From the NCBI GenBank assembly GCA_033977485.1, contig CM066982.1, positions 11,957,218-12,021,217 of the forward strand: DNA of 64,000 bases, read 5' to 3'. The notes under the pieces are model-generated. The model was given only the letters and a program-made list of their open reading frames with translations, was not told the origin of the DNA and did no database searches. The stretch is from Hydrangea macrophylla. Its lineage: Eukaryota; Streptophyta; Magnoliopsida; Cornales; Hydrangeaceae. The position numbers and the translations under genes were made by a program. Of the stretch, positions 35,937-45,948 are shown in pieces (position 1 is the stretch's first letter; each line of letters begins with the position of its first letter).

Positions 35937-36500
35937 CTAGGTAGTAGGCACAGTCAGAGCCGGAATCCTCGGGCACGGAGCAGCCATCCTACTGTGCCAA
36001 GCCTCAATGAAAGCCTTCACAATAGAAGGGCGCAAAGTGGACCCCCTGGTGAAATCAGCAGTCACAGATTCAGTAGTATCCTGCAAAAGTCCAAACTGAC
36101 CGACCACCCGATCGGGAATGTAGAAAGTAGTAGCACGCAAGCCCGGTAGCCAGATGCTGGGTCGCCCAGGAAGACGTATAGCAATGGAGCGATAAATCCA
36201 CTACGAACAGATCTAGCAGATATCACGAGAGAGACCCTGAAGCCAACCAAGGCATGCATCGGCGGAGTGAAATAAGTTGTGAATCTCCATACGATCGTAA
36301 GAAAGTGACCCACGAAGATGGGAAGGGTGTATAAAGAGGTCCAAATGCTCCATGAGCCAAATCTGCAGAACAAAAGGTGCCCCGACAGATAATATGGCCC
36401 CGGTAGCATGAGCATGGTCCAGTCTTACCAGAGTCTCGCCGAGAACTAGCATGACTGCACTCTTCATCTCCCTCAAACCGCAGGCAATGGATATGAGAAT
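35937..36500 (-). pseudogene. Antisense plant mobile domain (PMD) gene of element A, C-terminal fragment
   Basis: The minus strand reads LREMKSAVMLVLGETLVRLD, then HATGAILSVGAPFVLQIWLM, a frame change with stops near 36,210, then YIPDRVVGQFGLLQDT and a stop codon at 35939-35937. RVVGQFGL.Q matches the end of plant mobile domain (aminotransferase-like PMD) proteins. The middle of the domain is missing, replaced by element E. Tat elements are known to carry extra antisense ORFs; PMD identity here rests on motif memory only. Confidence 0.65.
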
Positions 36501-37822
36501 TGTCACGCCCCGGAACGGCAAAAATAGAGAAAAATAAATTTCCTTTTTGGGTCCAAAGGCAGCGACGGGTGAAGTCACATGATTGTCCACACCACGCAGT
36601 ACTAAGCAATAAGAAGTATTAGTGTAACAACAATGAAGTCTAGGTTCTGATCACAACATAACATAAAGTCAACAGAAGTTACTAACTATTACATATCAGA
36701 GTCTCGAATCAAATATAAGGCAGCGGAAGTACAAATGCCAAAGCAACATATGCCTGACTACAAAAGTTCAAAAAGGTTAACGACAACTAGCTACAATTCT
36801 AGTCTAGTCTTCAGTTGGCAGAAAGGTAGTCCTCGGCGTAGTAGTCTTCTTCGGCTTGACCTCCGTCGGGGAAATCCTCCACAGGGACTCCGTCACCGGC
36901 ATAGTAGTCCTCTTCTGCAGGCCCTTCACCTGTATAGTCATAACTAGGGTGCGCTGGAACGTAGAAATGTCCAGCGGCATAAACGCCGTCAGCTTAATGA
37001 AAGCCGAGTGAGTTAGATACTAACAGGGTATCAACTATTGAAGTTATTACAAGTTATAAGCCGTAACCAAATTAGAATTCTGTAAGGGTAACTCCTTTAC
37101 ATCAAATCGATCATCCGATTACTGACGTCTTACTCATTTAAGACCGATAATACGTCTAGATAGGGGAACAGACTCGACAGTAGTTCAACTCTATAACACA
37201 CCATTGCTCATCCACCGCTTTTAAGAACATATGCACAGTTCACCGCATGTCATGGATACCACGTTAGTCCATCCCCCGCTTTTAAGAACATATGATCGAC
37301 CAAAGCCCGCCCACGCAAGGTTCCCGAATCTTAGCAAACCTACTTAAGTTCAACTCTATTACCGATACATGACAATCCCAATGTGGCCCGACTACTCTGA
37401 ATGAAATGAACGTTAACTCCAAAGGATTCACGACTATTCCGTTATCTAACATTATAAACATTATCCGTTAATCTCGTTATTACCACGATCCTACGCCGCA
37501 TTAACTCATTATCATGTCTGTATTACAATAATAAAGCATGCTGGGAAATACTGAACAGTAAATAAACAACTAAACAGTTATTACATTATCTAAACAAGTA
37601 AAACAGTAAACTGTAACTGCCAATCGATTGGTATAAAAGTGGCATCAATCGATTGGAAGAAGGTTCAATCGATTGGTATCCAAAGCAAGTCAATCGATTG
37701 GAAAACTTGTCAATCGATTGGTATCCAAATTATACCAAGGGTAAGACCAAGCTCAAACAAGTACTAAAAGAAACATACAAGGTCTAGTTATATAATATAT
37801 TACAAAAATACAGGGTATTACA
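36501..37822 (-). repeat. Element E 3' LTR
   Basis: On the minus strand it starts TGTAATACCCTG at 37822 and ends GGGGCGTGACA at 36501 (1,322 bp). It contains five CAATCGATTG palindromes and two copies of GTTCTTAAAAGCGG, a word also tandemly repeated in the B LTR. A PPT-like GAGTGGTGGATGA precedes it. Confidence 0.85.
37621..37720. repeat. Palindrome array of element E (CAATCGATTG)
   Basis: Five perfect copies start at 37621, 37646, 37666, 37691 and 37711, with alternating steps of 25, 20, 25 and 20 bp. They lie 100-200 bp inside the LTR start. Confidence 0.92.
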
Positions 37823-37873
37823 TCATCCACCACTCATAAAAGATTTCGTCCCCGAAATCCGAAATAAACTGGG

Positions 37874-38640
37874 TTAAAACAAAAATGGAAACTTCTCTCG
37901 CATCTCCGACTCCAATTCCCATGAAGCTTCTCCTTCGTCGTGGTGCTTCCATTGAACCTTCACTAGCGGAATCTCCTTGTTTCTGAGCTTCTTCATTCCT
38001 CGGTCTAGAATACGCACTGGTCCTTCGTTGTATGTCACGTTCTTGTTCACTTCGATATCTTCAAAACTGATCTCATGCGCTGGGTTGTGGGCACACGTCC
38101 TCAACATGCTGATGTGGAAAACGTTGTATACTCCTGACATCTTCGGCGGCAATGCAAGTCGATAAGAAACCTTCCCAACACGTTCTAGGATCTCGAACGG
38201 TCCTATGAATTGCGGCGATAGCTTGCCTTTCTTCTGTCCGAATCTGACGATACCTCGAACTGGCGAGACTTTAAGTAGTACATGATCTCCAACTGCAAAC
38301 TCTAGATCTTTCCGTCGCTTGTCGGCATAGCTCTTGTGTCTGGATTGCGCTGTCTTCATCCTTTCTCGTACAATCTGGATCTTCTCGCTAGTTTCTCGAA
38401 TCATCTCGGGTCCAAGTAGTTTAGTATCTCCGACTTTGGCCCAACACAGCGGCGATCGGCAAGGTCTTCCATACAAAGCTTCAAACGACGCCATCCCTAT
38501 GCTCATGTGGTAGCTGTTGTTGTAGGAAAACTCGATCAAAGGTAGATGCGTCTCCCATGAACTCGCGAATTCAATGACACAGGCTCGCAACATATCCTCC
38601 ATCACTTGATTGACTCGTTCGGTCTGACCGTCTGTCTGTG
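37874..38640 (-). pseudogene. pol: Element E integrase C-terminus plus chromodomain
   Basis: The open frame from about 38,640 down to a stop near 37,874 includes GQTERVNQVMEDML (integrase Glu region), the TYHMSIG-type segment, EALYGRPCRSPLCW, the GPFEILERVGKVSYRLALP SH3-like tail, HISMLR, and a C-terminal chromodomain-like block LVKVQWKHHDEGEASWELE. Chromodomains on integrase direct insertion to heterochromatin. The fragment is open but lacks the first two catalytic Asp residues and the rest of pol. Confidence 0.88.
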
Positions 38641-38888
38641 ATCATCGAGAAGTCTAGAGGAGTCATCGTCATCTCCCCGAAGTCGAAATGGAAAGTGTTG
38701 GTGGTGTCCCACCACCGCTCTGACAATGCATGAATCTGCCGCAAGTCATTGGAGCTCTTCGTCAAGAGTTTGACGAAGTCTCTAAACCCGGCCGCGTCCA
38801 CCAAAGCTCTCACCGTCTCACTCAGCTGTGTGTACCACTCATACCCGTGAGCGAGGCTGCCATACCCCTTCAGCACCTTGGGCTGCAG
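38641..38888 (-). pseudogene. Antisense PMD gene of element A, exon 2 (cut by element E)
   Basis: Acceptor CATGCAG ends at 38889. The exon reads LQPKVLKGYGSLAHGYEWYT, AGFRDFVKLLTKSSNDLRQI, HALSERWWDTTNTFHFDFGE and MTMTPLDFSMITD. ALxERW..TxTFH.xxGEMT.T is the core of plant mobile domain proteins. The frame ends at the junction with element E, and the C-terminal part reappears at 35937-36500. The domain's function is unknown in detail; it also occurs in host silencing-related proteins and in DNA transposons. Confidence 0.75.
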
Positions 38889-39521
38889 CTGCATGAAAAA
38901 AAAATCACATGTTTTTGACATTAGTAATTGGACAAAAAGAAAAGTAAAAAAATATGTAATAAATAGAACAGGTGGTAGTAAGGAACACAAGGAAAAGCGA
39001 CATAAAAAAGGAGGGAGGGAAAGAAATGGAAAATCTGGAAATACTCGCAGAAATTTCACAAGCATGGCACTCATTTACGTTCAGCAGATGTTCACAAAAT
39101 AATGAGAAAAAATAAGAGAAAGCACTCAACGTTCTAGCAAGGTTTCGCATTTTTTGAAATACATGCACATATGAACATATGAAGGTGCAAAAGAAATTTG
39201 AGTCCAAAGGAAGCGTAATTTTAAAGAGAAGTATGTGATCACACGCAGTCAAGAATCAGTTTTGAATTATAAAAGGCGTTTGGAACGCTCAAGAAAATTC
39301 ACGAGTTCAGTAAACACGAGTGAAAATAATAAATTTTGCATTCATCGAGCACGATATTCATAAAGGTCGTGAACAGTACGATGAAATGCAAGCTCTTGAG
39401 TAAAGTATGCATGAAAATGCTACAAGCATGGTATTTGAAATAAGACATCCAAAGTTATGATTCACTATACAAAGTTCTAACAGAAGAAAAGGAAAAGAAA
39501 AAGAAAAAGGGGAGCGTTTAC

Positions 39522-39641
39522 CTCGCGCTTGAACGCGCGGGCCGGTAAGTGCTCATCCGGGTCTCGGAGCAAAAGTGTGGCGTCAGGATGATGAGTGGCC
39601 GTGTACTTGGCCTTCTTCTTGCGCCCCGAACAGCTCGCCAT
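39522..39641 (-). pseudogene. Antisense PMD gene of element A, exon 1
   Basis: ATG at 39641-39639 opens 40 codons beginning MASCSGRKKKAKYTATHHPD, with a basic patch, and ends at donor GTAAACGC (39521). It joins exon 2 in phase 0 across a 633-bp intron. The presence of an intron inside a retrotransposon is possible because this gene is antisense to the genomic RNA. A palindrome array like that of the LTR lies upstream. Confidence 0.6.
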
Positions 39642-39865
39642 GACCTGTCAAAGAAAAGAGAGAATTCGTGTGTTAGATTCTTGGAAATTTCAAAAAAAAC
39701 GAGGGAAGAAAAGAGATTAAACAAGTTTTGATCGAGTAGAACTAACCTGTGAGTACCGTAGATCAATACAGAAGAAAAGAGAGGATGGGGGAAAATTTCT
39801 CCAGAGAGATTCCGAGCGAGAGAAGATTGAGAGAAAGAGAAAAATGAATTGGATCCGCCGCTTTT

Positions 39866-39990
39866 AGCCACTGCCGTTCAAACGCGGCACTCATTTTTCT
39901 GTGCGCGGCAGTTGGTAAATTGCCGTGCGGCACTCACCAAGTGCCGTAACGGCACTCCGTGAGTGCCGCTCGGCAGTCACGGATTGTAGA
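39866..39990 (-). promoter_or_regulatory. Internal copy of the element A palindrome array, upstream of the antisense PMD gene
   Basis: Units of the CGGCACTCxxxGAGTGCCG type start at 39906, 39928 and 39950 (steps 22 bp), with partial units on both sides. It sits about 265-350 bp before the PMD ATG on the minus strand, with a weak TATA-like GCTAAAAG at 39868-39861. It is probably the antisense promoter. Confidence 0.65.
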
Positions 39991-40161
39991 GAAAATTCAC
40001 GTGTGCCGCGGATATGTCGATTCAAGAGATCTTTATTTTCCCCCCAAAGAATTCAAATTAAGTCCCGAAAATTGAATTTGAGCCCCCCAAAATTTGCCCT
40101 CATTGCACTTTTGGCCCCCGGGGTCATTTTTAGGTTTAAATTGACTACAAATTTCAAAAAA

Positions 40162-40520
40162 TAGATTGAATTTGATCCCGCAGGTTCCAAATTTCAAAAA
40201 TTGAAATAAATTTTGGCCTGTGGGTTCCCAATTTGGAAAACATGAAATAAATTTTGGCCCGTGGGCTACCGATTTTGAAAACTTGAAATAAATTTTGGCC
40301 CGTGGGTTCCCGATTTTGAAAACTTGAAATAAATTTTGGCCCGTAGGCTCCCGATTTTGAAAACTTGAAATAAATTCGGGCCCGTGGGCTCCAGATTTCA
40401 AACATAGAAATGCACTTGAGCTTGTGGGCTCCAAATTTCAAAAAGTTGAAATAAATTTGAGCCTGCGGGCTCCGAAGTTTTGAATCGATTTGAATTTGAG
40501 TCTGCGGACTCCAAATTTAA
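40162..40520. repeat. 41-bp tandem repeat, about eight units
   Basis: Successive units contain AAATAAATTTTGGCCCGTGG and GATTTTGAAAACTTG at a period of about 41 bp (for example 40,242, 40,283, 40,324 and 40,365). Outer units are more diverged. Long minus-strand ORFs here are by-products of the repeat. Confidence 0.9.
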
Positions 40521-40540
40521 CTAAATATGATTCCCCTCTT

Positions 40541-41388
40541 TCTGAAAATATAACAGATTTATATTCCCGATCCGCGTAATAGATTTGCATCGATCCTTGT
40601 TTTAGGAATATAGCAGATTTATATTCTCGATCCACCTAACAGATTTGCGTTAATCCTTATTTTGAGAGTGTAACGGATTTACATTCTCAGTTCTCGCAAC
40701 AGATTTGCGTTAACCCTCGTTTTGGGAATATAACAGATTTATATTCTCGATCCACGTAACCGATTTGTATCGATCCTTGTTTTGAGAACGTAACAGATTT
40801 CTATTCCCAGTTCTCGCAACAGATTTGCGTCGATCCTCATTTTGGGAATATAACAGATTTATATTCGTGATCCACGTAACAGATTTGCGTTGATGCTCGT
40901 TTTGGGAATATAACAGATTTATATTCTCGGTTCTCACAACAGATTTGCATCAACCCTCGTTTTGGGAATATAACAGATTTATATTCTCGATCCACGTAAC
41001 AGATTTGCGTCGATCCTTGTTTTAGGAATATAGAAGATTTATATTCTCGATCCACGTAACAGATTTGCGTCAATCCTTGTTTTGAGAGTGTAACGGATTT
41101 ACATTCTCGGTTCTCGCAACAGATTTGCATTAACCCTCATTTTGGGAATATAACAGATTTATATTCTCGATCCACGTAACTGATTTGCGTCGATCCTTGT
41201 TTTGAGAACGTAACAGATTTATATTCTCAGTTCTCGCAACAGAATTGCGTCGATCCTCGTTTTGGGAATATAACAGATTTATATTCGCGATCCACGTAAC
41301 AGATTTGCGTTGATCCTCGTTTTGGGAATATAACAGATTTATACTCTCGGTTCTCGCAACAGATTTGCGTCAACCCTCGAAATCAAAT
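40541..41388. repeat. 60-bp tandem repeat with a 7-unit (420-bp) higher-order structure
   Basis: About fourteen 60-bp monomers contain TAACAGATTTATATTCTCG and end TTGCGTCGATCCTTGTTTT. Two monomer types differ in GATCCACG versus GTTCTCGC. Marker variants recur exactly seven monomers apart, so 40561-40980 and 40981-41400 are two copies of one 420-bp unit. Confidence 0.92.
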
Positions 41389-41831
41389 CAAAAAGCATCT
41401 TCATGCCCCCGGTAACAGATTGAGCATAGGTCAAGAATTAGGTGATCTTCCCTGACTAACACGTCATGTAAAAAGCATAGTACGTGGGGAAGACATGATA
41501 AGCATGGCGCTTGTATGACCAGGTCAATTCAGAAAATACCATTGCATGGCACTTACATCACGATAAGATAAGGTGCATTCATCCGTATGTTTACTTGTGC
41601 TTGTGTATGCTTGGCTCCTGCACGAACTATGTCCTGGTCTAATTCCTGAATGGATACGTAGGCAGCTCACCGTTGAGCACGACCAACATGAACCGTTAGT
41701 GCAGCCGTTTTCGCAACGCATTTTGTTTTTACATAAATCCGATAGTTCGGTCAAAGGCTTGTCTTCACATAAGCTTCGACATTCGCTTGTGAAACGCGTT
41801 GCTCCACAAGCTCTGTCGAAGAGGGGCAAAC
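41389..41831 (+). other. Element A region before the 3' LTR, with polypurine tract
   Basis: Non-coding. It contains GGATACGTAGGCAGC near 41,651, as after integrase. A purine-rich GAAGAGGGGCAAAC directly abuts the LTR and is the likely plus-strand primer. Confidence 0.65.
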
Positions 41832-42444
41832 TGTAGACACCCCAATTTTGACCAAACATCAAATTTAGGAGAGCGTCACCCCCACATCCGATGCTGACAA
41901 GAGCCGAAAGATTTGAAGTGTTCCAAGCTCTTCAGAAAGTTCTCCAAACGCGGTAAAATTTTCACAGATTGAAATACCAGGTATTTAGGAGAATTCAAGT
42001 ATAAAACATTACTTTTGGAAAAAATCTTCGAAAATAAGTTTCTTCGAAAAAGGAGAGGAAAGAAAAGACCTAAAAGGGGAAGTTCAACAAAAAAATGGCA
42101 TACGGCAGTATCTGGCGGCACTCAGTGAGTGCCGAACGGCGTTCAGTGAGTGCCGAACGGCAGTCACTGAGTGCCGGCCCAGCATTTACCGAGTGGCGCC
42201 GACAATTTCTGACTGCCGTTTACTTTAACAGTCCGTATTTTGTGGTACAATACGTATATGTATGCGGATAAAAACAAAAAACCGATAAAGTAAGGCTGAC
42301 TAAAACGCGGCCATTAATAATTTTCCGCGGCACTTACTAAGAGCCGTGCGGCAGTCGCGGAATGCCGCCGCTGCTTTCACGGAGTGCCAAAGCGGCATCC
42401 ACTGACTGCCGCAAGAGATTTTTGACTGTCGCCCTGTGCAGCAG
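41832..42444 (+). repeat. Element A 3' LTR, first part (up to element B)
   Basis: Starts TGTAGACACCCC and matches 18835 onwards. The palindrome array (42,118-42,440) has one more unit than the 5' LTR around 42,350. It is interrupted at AGCAG (42440-42444) by element B. Confidence 0.93.
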
Positions 42445-42524
42445 TGTAATACCCCGTATTTTCAATATTTATTTAATGCAGAGAGGTTCTATATACTTTC
42501 CTTGACCATTCATGAAATTTCATC

Positions 42525-42717
42525 TTCGATCGATCGAAGCTAGTTCGAGCGATCGAGAATCCCAGAAGTTCAAGCGATCGAACCTTGTTCAATCGATCGA
42601 AACCCTACCGACCTGAATTTAATACGTGGTCCCCATTTCAATCGATCAAACTTTCTTCAATCGATCAAACCTGACCGATATGAGTTCGATCGATTGAGCA
42701 TCCTTCAATCGATCGAG
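42525..42717. promoter_or_regulatory. Palindrome cluster 1 of element B, upstream of TATA
   Basis: Eight 14-bp words of the type TTCGATCGATCGAA start at 42525, 42544, 42569, 42588, 42637, 42656, 42685 and 42704. They form four pairs, each with members exactly 19 bp apart. The TATA box follows about 60 bp later. The copy in the 3' LTR is at 49484-49676. Confidence 0.88.
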
Positions 42718-43184
42718 AATGTAATTATCAGAATTCCAGTTTCTGCGCAAATGCTGCCACCTACACTCCCAATTCCCCTATATATACATTGCATTCGTGT
42801 GTAATGTGAGGTTGCTGAATCTTGTGCTTAAGAGAGAGTTGAGAGTGTGTATGCTTGTGTTTATATATATACACATACCTCCATATATCTATATATATAT
42901 ACACACATATCTATATATATATTCACAGCTTGGAGGAGAGAGAGGAACAGAATAGAAGAGGAGAAGAAGAAGACCAAGAATAAGGAAAGAAAGAAAAAGA
43001 GAGGAGCAGAGGAGAGAGAGAGGCCGCCATTAAAGCTTCGAAGCTTTCAACCGAGCCAAACGCGCCCTTAACGACTTTCGGTAACTTAGTTATGATGTTT
43101 TACATATTCTGGACGTATTAATTATAACCCAAACACCCCTAGCACATTCTGCATGTTCACTGGCAGAATCTGTGGAAGACGAAG

Positions 43185-43348
43185 TTCGATCGATCTAACT
43201 GAGTTCAATCGATCGAACATCCCTGAGTCTCAATCGATCGAGAATACTTCAATCGATCGAGACGACCTTCACTTTGATCGATCGAGAAGACTTCAATCGA
43301 TCGAACAACACTTTCTTCGAGCAATCGAGATGATCTCAATCGATCGAA
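43185..43348. promoter_or_regulatory. Palindrome cluster 2 of element B, downstream of TATA
   Basis: Words start at 43185/43204, 43229/43248, 43273/43292 and 43316/43335. Each pair is 19 bp apart, and the pairs repeat at 44, 44 and 43 bp. The 3' LTR copy is at 50166-50329. Confidence 0.9.
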
Positions 43349-43699
43349 CCTAGCAGAACATGAATGTATTCCTTTCAGTTTATAATGCATAGTGCGTAGT
43401 CGTTTAATTGTTGTTTCATGTTCCTATTATGCGATATTATGGATTACGGAGGTAATGGGATACGATAATGAGATTGAGATAACATAGTGAGTAACGTAGT
43501 CGGGTTCGGAACGTTAGTAATAGTACGACGCGATAACGAGATAAGTTTAAGATGATAACACTGGGTAGTATTGGATAACTGGGAGATTAGTCAGTAAGAT
43601 GATTGGTATGTTCAAAGTTGTGTAAGCCGAGCTGATGATTCGTTCAGATTGAATCCAATAAGTGTATGTCAAGGATTTGATCAGGACCGTGAGAATTAT

Positions 43700-43990
43700 G
43701 GGTGCACAGTACTCGCAAGCGTTCTTAAAAGCGGTGAACAGTAAGAGTTCTTAAAAGCGGTGAACAAGAGTAGATGTGGCATGCCCATGATTTGAATTAC
43801 TAGAGCTGTGTATGTACAGTACTCGCAAGCGTTCTTAAAAGCGGTGAACAGTAAGAGTTCTTAAAAGCGGTGATCAAGAGTATGGGTACATTCATAGACC
43901 AGTCATTATATGAGAACGATGTATGGGTGCTCGCAAGCATTCTTAAAAGCGGTGAACAGTAAGAGTTCTTAAAAGCGGTGAACAAGAGCA
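43700..43990. repeat. Tandem block in element B LTR with TTCTTAAAAGCGGTGAAC words
   Basis: About three units of roughly 110 bp each hold two copies of TTCTTAAAAGCGGTGAACA. It is repeated in the 3' LTR at about 50,690-50,966. The same word occurs twice in the element E LTR. Confidence 0.85.
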
Positions 43991-44651
43991 CTGGTATGTT
44001 GTGCTGATATAATCAGTTCGAGAGAGAGTCAGTTGGGAATTGTGAAATCGGTCTTAGAATGGGAGTTGATAAGAATCGATTAATGATATGTCTGAATAAC
44101 GAGTAAGGTATATAATTACTATCACTGTCATATATTGTTCATAATGGTAATTATGTTATTTCTATGAGACTGTGTTAGTTAGTGCTCACTCAGCTTTCAA
44201 CAAGCTGGCGGCCTTTATTGCCTGGACATTCCCCGTCCAGACTATCCTATCCTTTATAATGCAGATGACGGAACTTATGGCAATAACAATTACCTTGAAG
44301 GGAGTTACGTAGAAGATGGCCCTACTGATGCCGGTTATGCTGACACCTATCCGTACGCCAGCTGAAGTCCTGAAGATAAATAGTAGTTTATGTTACTACT
44401 TTCCTTTTCTGTTGAACTTTGTAGTTAACGGGTACTTGGCATATGTTGTCTCCAGACCTGTTGTGATCCTGTGGACCGTACTCTGATGTTTGTAATAGAT
44501 AGAACTGTTTTTACTTCAGTTGTTTCTGTTCCCGTTTGGACTAGTACTGTGTGGTGTGGATATCAGTGACTTTCACTTGTCATTCCCTATGGACCCATAA
44601 AGGAAATTTATTTTTCTCTATTTATGCTGCTCCGGGGCGTGACAGGGTTTT

Positions 44652-44664
44652 TGGTATCAGAGCT
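44652..44664 (+). promoter_or_regulatory. Element B primer-binding site (initiator tRNA-Met type)
   Basis: TGGTATCAGAGCT lies 7 bp after the LTR end. The first 12 bases match the complement of the plant initiator tRNA-Met 3' end, the usual primer of chromoviruses. Confidence 0.85.
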
Positions 44665-44814
44665 CCTGGTTATATTACGGTTAGGTTCTGATATTGTCGT
44701 TCACTGATGGATCCCACACCATCTGGTTCTAGTATTTAAGACTTCTTGAGAGGAGATATGAGTATAAGATAAGTTCGTCTTCCTGACGATAGATAGTTTT
44801 CCTTTGCAGGATAG

Positions 44815-45948
44815 CATGGATCCAGAGTTCCATCAGTTTGTTACCGATGCTTATGGAGGACACGTGATCTATGGGGATACCGTGGAGCCAGCAGACCCAG
44901 AGTTTTATCGTGAGCGTGTATGCCAGATAGCTAGGAGGCATTTGGAGGAGGACATGTGGAGAGCACTTTATGTGACAGAGAGGACTCACCCGACGCAGAT
45001 GCGTATGGATGCTTACCACACTGCGAGGATTGGTAGAGACATTTGTCAGGAGATATTACGGTTAGTTCAGAGTAAGCCAGAGATGGATAAGAAAAATGGA
45101 GTTAATATTTGAAGCTTTGGAATGCAGTGAACAAGAGAAGCGCCGTCTTGCTACATTCCAGCTCACTTATGCCGCCGCAGATTGGTGGGAAGCTGAACGA
45201 GCCACTATCGGGACCGATGCTGCTAGAGCTATGTCGTGGGAGACCTTCAAGGGGAGATTTCTGGAAGTATTTTCCAGAGGATGAAAAGGATCAACAAGAG
45301 AAGAGCTTCATGAGTTTAGTTCAAGGAAACTGGACAGTGAGAGAATATACCACTCAGTTTGAGCGATTGTCAAGATTTGCTCAACATATGATAGACACGC
45401 CACAGAAGAAGGTGAAGAGATTTCACCAAGGATTAAATCCCCACCTCAAACATATGATGGTTGGTCATCTGAATCAATCATTCGAAGGGATCGTCAGATT
45501 TGCTGCAGGATTGGAAAAGGATGTTTATCCAGCACAACAACCACAGATGAATCGACCTCAGTCATCTAGAAGTTTTCAACATAATAATTTCCAAAACCAG
45601 CTGCCAAGAAATACCCAAGGTTGGAGACCACAGAGTAATTTCTAAAGGAACAAGAGAACCTGGGAAGGAACCAGAAAGCCACAACAGGGCTACACTCGAC
45701 CCCTGCAATATCACCAGCAAGGACCACAGCCTCAGGCACTGCTAACAGCCCCGCCAAGCAATAGCGGAGGATGTTTTAATTGCGGGAAGCCAGTGCACGT
45801 CGCCAGATTCTGTACAGCCGCTAGAACTAACTGCAGAATGGATGTTGTCTGCCGAAATTGCAACAAGCCGGGACATCTAAGTAAAGATTGTCGTGCACCT
45901 CGAGGAGGGTATTATGGAGCACCAGTTCAGGGAATTCAAGGACCACCA
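44815..45948 (+). pseudogene. gag: Element B gag, frameshifted
   Basis: The first frame starts MDPEFHQFVTDAYGG. A frame change near 45,100 leads to FEALECSEQEKRRLATFQLT and ADWWEAE, the gag core. Another near 45,280 leads to LVQGNWTVREYTTQFERLSR and IVRFAAGLEKD. TAA at 45643-45645 interrupts the linker. Two CCHC knuckles follow, CFNCGKPVHVARFC (45772-45813) and CRNCNKPGHLSKDC (45850-45891). Sequence expected between about 45,080 and 45,110 appears deleted. Two zinc knuckles fit Tekay-type gag. Confidence 0.85.

Larger units (their letters stand above)
36501..38640 (-). mobile_element. Element E: 3' remnant of a minus-strand chromodomain Ty3/gypsy element inside the PMD gene
   Basis: Consists of one LTR (36501-37822) and the last part of integrase with chromodomain. 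It is cut off at about 38,640 where the sequence switches abruptly to the PMD gene. The 5' LTR and most of pol are gone, together with the middle of the PMD gene, so a deletion after insertion is likely. It is related to element B in both the LTR start TGTAATACCC and the integrase. Confidence 0.8.
42445..44644 (+). repeat. Element B 5' LTR
   Basis: 2,200 bp. It has palindrome cluster 1 (42525-42717), TATA (TATATATA, 42779-42786), a purine-rich leader, palindrome cluster 2 (43185-43348) and a tandem block of GTTCTTAAAAGCGGTGAACA words (about 43,700-43,990). Confidence 0.95.

Noticed and set aside
36213..36609. Two alternative 125-128 codon minus-strand ORFs
   Set aside because: They run across the E/PMD junction in mixed frames. 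The supportable reading is the PMD C-terminal fragment only.
40033..41130. Long minus-strand ORFs encoding repetitive peptides
   Set aside because: They arise because the 41-bp and 60-bp tandem monomers lack stops in some frames. There is no start context, domain or codon bias.
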